Part shown: one piece after another, positions 56,869 to 64,000 of the stretch
Layout: the number at the start of each line of letters is the position of its first letter
Numbering within the stretch: position 1 is the first letter of the stretch
Source of the DNA: Sebastes aleutianus
Taxonomy: Eukaryota; Chordata; Actinopteri; Perciformes; Sebastidae
Assembly (NCBI GenBank): GCA_916700875.1
Contig: CAKAKS010000067.1
Location: 3,040,909 to 3,104,908, forward strand
Direction: 5' to 3'
DNA: 64,000 bases
Notes under the pieces: generated by a model
What the model was told of the DNA's origin: nothing
What the model saw: the letters and a program-made list of their open reading frames with translations, nothing else
Database searches by the model: none
Translations under genes and position numbers: made by a program

Positions 56869-57036
56869 GCAGAGGGGCCAAGCGCCGCAGCATCTCCCAC
56901 ACAGATGGACCTCACAGCGAGCGGGCTGTCCATGCAAACCCCCTCGCCCCTCACCAACGGATGGTGTATCACAGTGGGAACGTCGTTTCACATCAATCCC
57001 AATAAAGGTCTGGCCCGCCTCAGCGATGACATTTAG
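56869..57036 (+). CDS. Candidate terminal coding exon, unidentified
   Basis: CCATCTCCTCCACAG (ending 56868) is a good splice acceptor. It is followed in phase 0 by 55 codons to a TAG at 57034. An alternative acceptor (TGGCAG, 56831-56836) would lengthen the exon. The peptide starts AEGPSAAASPTQMDLTASGL, continues SMQTPSPLTNGWCITVGTSF and ends HINPNKGLARLSDDI. Codons favour C or G at the third position (ctg, ctc, acc, gcc, tcg), unlike the AT-rich flanks. The Ser/Pro-rich start followed by a hydrophobic/charged end resembles the C-terminus of a regulatory or cytoplasmic tail. I recognise no family. It could instead be a conserved non-coding element with an incidental frame. Synonymous-site conservation or RNA evidence would decide. 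Confidence 0.35.
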   Translation, partial: AEGPSAAASPTQMDLTASGLSMQTPSPLTNGWCITVGTSFHINPNKGLARLSDDI

Positions 57037-57039
57037 ATG

Positions 57040-57842
57040 CTGTGTATCGTTGGGTGAGAAAGGCAGGGAGTTTTATTTTGTGTGTTTGCTTTGGTTGATT
57101 GAGGAATTAGCCTCTTGTGCCAATAACGCACTTTTGTTTTTCATTGTGGGAGGTTGTGTGTAATTTTGTGTCTGCATGCATGCCAGGAGCAAAAATGACA
57201 GTTCAATTACTCCTAATCCCTACACAAAGCATCTACTGTTACCTATATTTCAAGCATGCATGATTGGCTAGATGTCTTTTGGGTGTTTAAACAATCACAG
57301 TAAACTTGGCAGCATTCTGTAAGATCCTTGATCTGACACTTTAACAATCCAATAATAATCAGATCGGATAATCATATTCTCCTCCTGACATTTTCTAAAC
57401 TTGCTCACATAGTAATCCTTCACAAGTCACTCCAAAGAGAATAAAACAAGCTCTAAAAATATTCTACTCATGCTTCCTGATCAAGATCTGATTGCAATCA
57501 ATTAAAAAAAACACAGACATTATTTTATAAACCATGACAATGTGCACATCATCAGCAAAGGTGAAAATAACAAAATTCTCACTTTTATATCTACTGTATG
57601 ATTTCTTTTAGGTTTGTAAAACATTCATCAGCCTTATGCTGACAAACCAAGCCACTAAGTAGGAGTTTATTTACCCGACTCTTCTGTAAACAGTTAAAGA
57701 TGTGGAAAATATAATTGTAAACTCCATTTTGGTGTTGATGAACAGAAACCGCAGAGAGAAACTCTATGATAATGTTTATTTTTTCATTGGGTGGCCTCTG
57801 TGGAGATCAAACCCCAATTCTGACATCATGGCCTCTGCTAAC
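57040..57842. other. Unassigned AT-rich stretch
   Basis: AT-rich DNA. No feature supported. Confidence 0.5.
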
Positions 57843-57975
57843 TAAAGGTCCAGTTTACCCCAAAATGAAAATCCATTCATTGTCTACACCTTCTTGTCTG
57901 TCACAGCTCCACTGAAGCATTCAGGATGCAAGTTAGCCCACATACTTTTTTCTTAGCCCTCTCCCAAACTACTGT
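57843..57975. mobile_element. Fragment of a common MITE
   Basis: CTAAAGGTCCAGTTTACCCC, then AAAATGAAAATCCATTCATT and GTCTACACC, match the start of a widespread fish element that normally begins TTAAAGG and reads TTCACCCAAAAATGAAAAT. Only the left end is visible; the TTAA target has mutated to CTAA. Confidence 0.5.
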
Positions 57976-58059
57976 TTACAGCTCAAAAACAGCATAAATT
58001 AAACATTATATTATATTATACAATTACACCGTTCAGGAGCTGATATCCTATATCAGGCT

Positions 58060-58911
58060 GTTCTCATACATTGTTCATAGTTATACCTTGTGAAAAGTAA
58101 AAGCACTGTAATTTCTGTATATCCCACAAAATCAAGACGTATATAATCCACTTAATTGTGAACAAGGAAGTATAAAGAGCAGCGAACACTGCATAAGGAG
58201 GAGGTCGGGGTGGATGGGTGGGTCAAAAAATACCAGACTTTCATCCAGGAGGCCAGTGTTCGTTTACTGTGTGAAACCAGAAATCAATGTTGATTTATTT
58301 GTCACGTAACTTCCATACTGAAGTTACAACACCTCTAGTGTTGCATAACCCCTTCCGGTGTGCGTAACTTAACTATGATCTTTCCTAAACCTAACTAAGT
58401 AGTTTACTTTCCTAAACCTAACTAAGTGGTTTACTTTCCTAAACCTAACCAAGTGGTTTACTTTCCTAAACCTAACCAAGTGGTTTACTTTCCTAAACCT
58501 AACCAAGTGGTTTACTTTCCTAAACTTAACCAAGTGGTTTACTTGCCTAAACCTAACCAAGTGCTTTTCGTGCCTAAACCTAACTAAGTGCTTTTCGTGC
58601 CTAAACCTAACTAAGTGCTTTTCGTGCCTAAACCTAACTAGGAGCTTTTCATGCCTAAACCTAACTAGGTGGTTTTCGTGCCTAAACCTAACCAAGTAGT
58701 TTGTGTGCCTAAACGTAACCGAGTAGTTTTCTTACCTAAACCTAACCAAGTAGTTTTCATGCCTAAACCTAACAAAGTTGTTTCCTGTGAAGATAGAAGC
58801 TTGTACTTTGAAGACTGGAGCTGAAATTGATGTTGGACAATCGTAGGAAAACACACGAAAAATGAGGAATAACTTTTCATAAGATATCATACAAACCGGT
58901 GTATGAGAATA
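58060..58911 (+). mobile_element. Shared-core MITE, copy I (type 3 ends) with minisatellite
   Basis: The left end GTTCTCATACATTGTTCATA pairs with the right end read inward (ATATTCTCATACACCGGTTT). The interior follows copy H (AAGTATAAAGAGCAGCGAAC, GTCAACGT-like CAATGTTGATTTATTTGTCA), then expands into the 27-bp array at 58384-58788. It resumes with GTTTCCTGTGAAGATAGAAG. It is a non-coding element. Confidence 0.85.
58384..58788. repeat. 27-bp minisatellite, 15 units, strict register
   Basis: CCTAAAC starts at 58384 and every 27 bases thereafter through 58762: fifteen units, 405 bases, no insertion or deletion. Variants cluster. Early units end TTTACTTTC, units 8-11 end TTTTCGTG or TTTTCATG, and later ones TTGTGTG or TTCTTAC. 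Because 27 is a multiple of three, the minus strand is open throughout (repeated LVRFRKVNH-like peptide); this is a by-product. Confidence 0.97.
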
Positions 58912-60106
58912 TGTTGCCTAAGCTGTTTACATGGCTAATGGAAATGAATATTCCACTAATATTATCGTTCACATGCAGCTGTGCATACTCCGATTAACAT
59001 AACAGAATTGTTGGACCATGCAAACACAGCCTCTCTCTTTCATTCCTTCAACCACCTTCTTGAACAGGTCGCCGTTAGAATTGAGACGCATATTCTGAAT
59101 GCGCTGTATACATATATGTATATGTCCAAAGAATGCGCCTAAAAGCTGAATAATATCGGCATATCCCACATGTCTTAATCAGAACATGCTTTGGATCAAG
59201 GCCTAATTTAGAATATCCAAACAGAATATGCTGTTTAAATGACCCATATCAAATTTTGAATATTGACATATTCGGAACAATAGTGGAATATTAGTATGCA
59301 TGTAAACTTAGGCAGTGAAGAGATATATAGGAGATAATGAGGTAAACATTGGATTGTTGCACCCACAGAACGCTCGTTTGGGTATAAATCACTAGAAGTA
59401 TAATGAGCAAGATGGTTTGAAAAATGTTTTTATGGTTTTCTGGAGATGTAATTAACAACACGGTCAAATTAAACAGTTGGGGAGAAGGCTGAGATGGAAA
59501 CTTATTTGGTGACCTCCTACCAACTTATGTGGACCCATATAACATAACAAGGATTTCACAGGCTTCAACGGTCCAGAACCTGCAAACCAACAGACGACTG
59601 TTTTATTTTTCTCTCTCTCACTATGCAAAAGCAGATTTATCATTCTGCAGTGCTTCAACTTCAGAGTGAGATAACCCGCCTTGTGGAACATATCAGGACA
59701 CACACCTATAAGAAGAAGCAGGGGGAGCAAATAAAAAATGCATGTGGTACGAGTGAGGGAGTGAATGAATGAGTCGTCTCCGGTTATGTAACACAGCGTT
59801 GTGCACTGCACAACATTGAGTAACTGCTTTTCTTGCTGTCGGGAGTTCAGGCTCAACATTTTGCCAGAGTAAGACTCCAGAGGAATGTGTCTGTGTGTGT
59901 TACAACCTTTGGTTTAGTCTTAAGGGTCCAGCCAGATCAAATAAGCAGACAGAAAAGAACAGCAGAAAATCAAAGCAAGATGAGACAAAAAACAAGGAAA
60001 GAGAAAAAGACAGAAAGGGAGAGCACAGACTTTGTAATGTCTCACAAGAAAGTAAGACGGGGACAAATTGCCAAAACCAGAAAGAGAAAAACAGACTAAA
60101 AGGAAC
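58912..60106. other. Unassigned stretch
   Basis: No supported feature. A purine-rich tract begins at about 59945. The 131-codon minus-strand frame (59464-59859) has no recognisable domain. Confidence 0.5.
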
Positions 60107-60147
60107 AGAGAGAGAGAGAGAGAAAGAAAGAAAGAAAGAAAGAAAGA
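60107..60147. repeat. (GA)n/(GAAA)n compound microsatellite
   Basis: About eight GA units pass into about six GAAA units. It forms part of a longer purine-rich stretch with H-DNA potential. Confidence 0.95.
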
Positions 60148-61076
60148 GGGAGAGTTATGTAACTTTGTCCTCAAGAAGCTCTGCCAAAACTCAGCTTGGC
60201 TTGCCTCGCTACTACGACGACAGAGAATTTTCTCATGGAACAGATTAAACGGCGCTCAAGCGGGAGACCAGCAGATGCATGATGGATCCCAGCTCTACCA
60301 GCTCCCACAAACTGTTGTAAAACACATCAGTGCACTCTGTATATACTGCCTGAGGACACTGAGACATACCAGCGTGTCTTCACTTACCAACTGTACGCTC
60401 AGATGCAATTTAAAAGTTCTCCATTAGGTCTGTTGTTCCGTTTAGCTCAGATTTAAAGCTGTTTTAAGCTCATCCGCTGTTGGACTTCTGCCATTTGTGG
60501 CGCTTATGTTGTGAATTACAGTGTGAAACAGCCCTAACCTTTTTTAAGTGATTTTGATTGTCATTTTTGGTGTCTGAGCTTGTTTGCAAGTTGTGCTGCT
60601 CTCTTAGTAAAATTAGGAAGAAAAACAAATCTCTTGCTCACTCAGTTTCCACAAAAACAAACCAGACGGGCAAGTATGTATATGAGAGCAACTGAATGAA
60701 GAACGATTCATTTACAGCACATCATGCTGCTAACTTCTGAAGGTTGCAAAGCATACAAGAATCATGAAATAAAAAGTGGAATGCCTTTCAAATTTAGAAA
60801 TTCATGAGAGAGCTTGATTACATAGAAAGCCTGTAAGAGGAAGTGTGTAAACTGCAGCACACTGACTTTTACTAACTCAGTCGGCCTGTGACGCAAACAA
60901 GATCAAAACTGTTGGTGAGTCAGATTTTCTAGAAAGAAATACTTGCTGACTACAATTTAGTAGACAGATTTAAAAAAGTGTTTTTCTTTTTTTAAACCAA
61001 GAGAAAACATATGAAACCAAAGTGTCACAAGGTAGAACATTTCATAAGTCCTCACCTTGGAGTAATTCCTGAGGAG
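60148..61076. other. Unassigned AT-rich stretch
   Basis: No supported feature. Confidence 0.5.
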
Positions 61077-61200
61077 TGTTTCATAAAGGGCTTATTGTGA
61101 AAAGCCTGAGTTGGATGACTACGTGATTGAACTTGCTGATTAAGCAGTTTCATAAAGCCAGTTTAGAGCTAATGTGATCAATCTAAGTCAAGCCTGCCAT
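61077..61200. repeat. Possible MITE fragment with TTTCATAAAG repeats
   Basis: GTGTTTCATAAAGGGC and AGTTTCATAAAGCCAGTTTA occur 68 bases apart, with GCCTGAGTTGGATGACTACG between. Ends starting GTTTCATAAAGC are known from some fish Harbinger MITEs. Borders are not defined. Confidence 0.35.
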
Positions 61201-61299
61201 AACTACCTCTCATTCATGACTCTGAAACACAGATTCAAGACATCAAGCACGGAAAACCTCAATCCACAATGATGGAAACTGACGTGTAATCCGCATATA

Positions 61300-61584
61300 A
61301 TATGTGTGCTGGACTCTGCCTCTCCTGGCTGTCGATGCCTCATTCCGCATGTTGGATCTCGATCTCCGTCCTCAAGGAGATTCTGGTTCTCCTCTCCGTG
61401 TTGTAATTTCATAATTTTGTTGATCCCTCCTCTGTTGCTCCTCCAGAGGTTTCTTCCATTTTTCCCTGTTTAAAAGGGTCATAAAGGACAGAGGGTGTCG
61501 TATCTTGTATACATCGTAAAGCCCCCTGAGGCAAATTTGTGATTTTTGGTATTGGGCTATACAAATAGAATTGACTTGACTTGA
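61300..61584 (+). mobile_element. L2-type LINE 3' UTR and tail
   Basis: GGTTTCTTCCATTTTTCCCT, GTTTAAAAGGGTCATAAAGG, ACAGAGGGTGTCGTATCTTG and GTAAAGCCCCCTGAGGCAAA lead to GGGCTATACAAATAGAATTG with a short ACTTGACTTGA tail. This is a very familiar fish LINE 3' end (L2-like). The coding part is absent, so the copy is 5'-truncated. The start is approximate. Confidence 0.8.
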
Positions 61585-61644
61585 AAGATAAAATACTAAA
61601 GCAAAAAGGGACAAAACCACCCCCATAACCAAAGAAAGTCGTCC

Positions 61645-62078
61645 CTACTCAGGCTTTGTCAGACCCCTTGGCGTCACTTTTCTATCACAGTAAACACATG
61701 CCTAACATTGTGAATTAAACAAAAACACTTGCTTAGGTTTAAGTGACAAAACCACTTAGTTAGGTTTAGGAAAAAACATCATGGTTGGGCTTAAAATTAT
61801 TATGTTTGTCAAGTGAAAATGAGACTTAATGTTGTGAACATGGACACAAACAAACAGCTGATTGTAACGTGAAAGTGAAACGTAAGGCACGAGACACAAA
61901 CAACGGCCTCCTGGATGAAAGCCTTGTGTTTGTTGGACCCATCCACCTCCCCTCCCGCCTGCCCATACTCCCAGAGCACTTTCTCTGAGCGTTAACTCTT
62001 GCCACGGATGGGTTTACATTGTAGATAATTGAAAGCCCGGTGCATTTCCTACAGGTGATAATAGGAATGAGAATGGGC
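61645..62078 (-). mobile_element. Shared-core MITE, copy G (type 2 ends)
   Basis: The left part GGCTTTGTCAGACCCCTTGG matches element F2. The right part (CACGGATGGGTTTACATTGT to AATAGGAATGAGAATGGG) matches F1. The core, in the same orientation as copies K and D, has GACAAAACCACTTAGTTAGG, GGCCTCCTGGATGAAAGCCT and TTGTTGGACCCATCCACC. The outermost left bases are lost. Minus-strand frames across it are not coding. Confidence 0.75.
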
Positions 62079-62269
62079 TGGAGAACCTGACACAACATGT
62101 TGTAGACCACCATTGCACCGCACCTTTTCTCTTGTGGAGGGCAGCAATACACCTCCCCTGGCAGATGTCTAATATAATTAAATTGTATGTTTATCAGACA
62201 AAATTATATAAGTAAGTAAGTAAGAATAAGCACAAATCTCAGTCCAAGGTCAAAATAAACAGCCGATTA

Positions 62270-62869
62270 GACTGTTGTCAGGCTATTAAATAGTGCGTTA
62301 TCAGTCGCTATAAGTCCCATAGATTTGGGTCAATAAGGGCCTACTACACCCACTAGTAGGTTTTATCATCTATTCACATGGTAGATCACCAAAACAAGGT
62401 ATAAAAGAACACAACAGCGACCTCTAGCGACCGTAATAATTATAACTGAAGCATGAGGGGAAGTGAGGCACTGTAGTAAAGACAGTGTTAAACTCCATAG
62501 TGGAGGTCAAGTACGATGGATGGGACACAAAATACAGGTTTTTCAAAACATGATGTTTTTTTTTGCCTTAACCTAAAGAAGTTGTAATTTTATTGCCTAA
62601 ACATAAAGAAGTTGTAATTTTATTGCCTAAACCTACAGAAGTTGTAGTTTTATTGCCTAAACCTAACTGTTATTTTGCCTAAACCTAAAGAAGTGTTTTT
62701 GTTTGTGTTCAAAACGTGACATTTCATTCACTTTACAACATGTTAGAACGTGTTGCTTTTAAGTTTCACTTTTACAACATAGTAAGCGTAGTAGGCCCCT
62801 AATGACCCCCATATATGGTGCTTACTGTATAGCGACTGATAACGCCTATTTAATGAACTGATAACAGTC
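62270..62869 (+). mobile_element. 600-bp MITE, copy J (type 5 ends), carrying the seed motif
   Basis: The left end GACTGTTGTCAGGCTATTAA continues ATAGTGCGTTATCAGTCGCT. The right end read inward is GACTGTTATCAGTTCATTAA with ATAGGCGTTATCAGTCGCT. Matching continues through GGGCCTACTAC in both arms. The interior has no GGTCTCCTGG core but does contain the CCTAAACCTA motif as a small array. No clear target duplication. Confidence 0.85.
62565..62700. repeat. 30-bp minisatellite, 5 units
   Basis: GCCTWAAC begins at 62565, 62595, 62625 and 62655 (period 30), then 62677 (a 22-base step). Units read CCTAAACCTAAAGAAGTTGT, then AATTTTATTG. The first half is the motif of the 27-bp array in copy I. Confidence 0.93.
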
Positions 62870-62969
62870 AAAAACTGTATCAATAGCAGACACAGAACAA
62901 TATTAACACTCATTTGAAGTTGTGTGTCTGACTACTTGATGAATATAAGTCCAATAATCACTCTTTTAG

Positions 62970-63035
62970 CTCTGTTTTGGTCTCCACCAACTCCTGAGAG
63001 CTACTCTAGCTGCTAAATATTCCACTTTATTGACC
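62970..63035. mobile_element. Fragment related to the TTAA MITE at 55520
   Basis: TCTGTTTTGGTCTCCACCAA, then CTCCTGAGAGCTACTCTAGC and TGCTAAATATTCC, belong to the consensus of the family represented by 55520-56009. The overlap between the two copies is short. Confidence 0.4.
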
Positions 63036-63399
63036 GGTTTTGTGATTCGCTGTTGATAAAATTGAATTGGATAGCTCTAAAAACAATAAGTGCATTGTTT
63101 ATTAATTTGGGGGCACAAATTCCTCATTAGAGAGAACAAATTATGTAGTTCCATAGTACAAATTGCTAAACTGAGATAAAGTGTATGCTGAGCGCACAAA
63201 GTAGTAATTTGGGGAAACGATTTGTAATTTGAGGGCTCAAATGACTAATTTGAGGGATAGGTTGCTGTTTTATGCACCAACATGGATGCTAACACTTCCC
63301 ATCAAACATTAAATTGTACCTAAAGCAGCTTTAAGGAAATCCTTTGGGGCGATTACACCATGTTAACAAAAGTTAAGCGTTTAAATGTTACCTTGAACC
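63036..63399. other. Unassigned AT-rich stretch
   Basis: Contains loosely repeated GGCACAAATTNCT/AATTTG words (63110-63260). No gene or clear TE ends. Confidence 0.45.
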
Positions 63400-63960
63400 T
63401 TCACAGTCTTTGCCCGATCATGTCATCCAGTCGCGTGTGCATCGCTCTCTTCCACTAACAACTCAGCTCTCCCATTTACTGCCTAATTGGCCTCTCAAGG
63501 ATAATGGCCTATTTGTTTGTTTGTGTGTCAGCGATCAAGAGTATGTGGATGTAACGGCGTGTTTCTATTTGCACGCGTGTCTATGTTGCTGTATTTGCAT
63601 GACTGGCTTTGTGTGTTTTTGAGATGGCGCCCCTCTCCTCAATGTTAATGTCAAGTGCATGAGGTAGATCTATGGCAGGTGTGAGAACAGCTTGAGGCTC
63701 GTGTCATTAGTCCGCCACCGGTGTCACTCCGTCCTGTGCCGATCCAGCCTGGCACCATCCATCCGCCACATGCCGCACACACACTCTTTTATTAAAGCGT
63801 GTATTCGCTGCGAAAGGGTTTAATGCGGATGAGCGCTGGTCTCTGTTTGTGACTCCTAAACTGATTATGAAGGAACCTGAGGCGGACTCCATAACGAGCT
63901 GGCTTCACTTTCTTCTTAGCTGACATTTACCCAGGCATACACCCAGCTGCCTGGGATGAT
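63400..63960. promoter_or_regulatory. Candidate conserved non-coding element
   Basis: A repeat-poor, balanced block with CTGCCTAATTGGCCTCTCAA (about 63480), GGATAATGGCC and TTTTATTAAAGCGTG (63787). It also has AAACTGATTATGAAGG (63858). TAAT and ATTA homeodomain words recur in complex sequence up to near the window end. No exon structure is convincing. Confidence 0.35.
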
Positions 63961-64000
63961 ATTGTGCATTTCAAATCCTTCTGAGGATCGTTTTACTTGT

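Noticed and set aside
58369..58695. Minus-strand 108-codon frame with a nine-residue repeat (LVRFRKVNH-like)
   Set aside because: It arises because the 27-bp minisatellite unit is a multiple of three and lacks stops in that frame. The array sits inside a MITE and the sister copy has no such frame.
58384..58788. CRISPR-like appearance of the 27-bp periodic array
   Set aside because: Units are contiguous and similar along their whole length, with no unique spacers, and the context is a eukaryotic MITE.
61826..62152. 108-codon minus-strand frame
   Set aside because: It spans MITE copy G and its flank; the same sequence in other copies is interrupted.

Overview
The window reads as nuclear DNA of a ray-finned (teleost) fish, most likely a percomorph. 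It is AT-rich and full of CA/TG and tetranucleotide microsatellites. It carries many dispersed repeats typical of percomorph genomes: tRNA-derived SINEs, L2-type and Rex3-type LINE tails, a decayed Tc1/mariner transposase, PIF/Harbinger elements, and many non-autonomous inverted-repeat elements (MITEs). I found no intact protein-coding gene, rRNA, functional tRNA, CRISPR array or bacterial-style operon. The window looks like intergenic or very long intronic sequence. The organism is inferred from repeat families recalled from general knowledge, not from a search.

Layout. 1-4.4 kb: CA/TG-rich low-complexity DNA, a three-segment inverted repeat (2490-2577) and two repeat-poor candidate regulatory blocks (905-1185; 3040-3480, with a perfect DR1 nuclear-receptor half-site pair). 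4.4-9.1 kb: a tRNA-derived SINE, a Tc1 relic split by a MITE, and LINE-like 3' sequence. 10-13.5 kb: a MITE and a 953-bp Harbinger-like element that keeps a broken MYB-like coding fragment. 14.5-23.6 kb: long CA/TG arrays, clustered MITEs, a 44-bp Rex3-type tail nested in one of them with a clear 11-bp target duplication, and an L2 reverse-transcriptase fragment. 24.3-29.9 kb: mostly repeat-poor DNA with several candidate conserved non-coding elements, plus one MITE. 30.1-34.7 kb: TTAA-flanked elements, a SINE with readable A and B boxes, and a long fold-back element. 36.1-37.5 kb: a repeat-poor block with weak exon candidates. 38.2-39.1 kb: a Harbinger-type MITE flanked by TTA. 45.5-50.5 kb: more MITEs and unidentified repeats. 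53.4-62.9 kb: an ACGTC-rich tandem element, further MITEs, one candidate terminal coding exon (56869-57036) and two minisatellites that arose inside MITEs.

The most interesting pattern is a set of at least nine elements (5458-6058, 8421-8915, 16029-16475, 16969-17645, 23113-23600, 28010-28550, 50017-50483, 58060-58911, 61645-62078). They share one internal core but carry at least four different kinds of ends. A short motif in that core (CCTAAACCTAACCAAGTAG) has expanded in one copy into fifteen 27-bp units with no length change. A related motif has expanded into 30-bp units in an element with a fifth kind of end (62270-62869). This suggests modular exchange of ends around a shared cargo, and repeated birth of minisatellites from one seed motif.

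Confidence is highest for microsatellites, inverted repeats and target duplications, which are read directly. It is moderate for family names, which rest on recall, and low for candidate exons and conserved elements, which need alignment.
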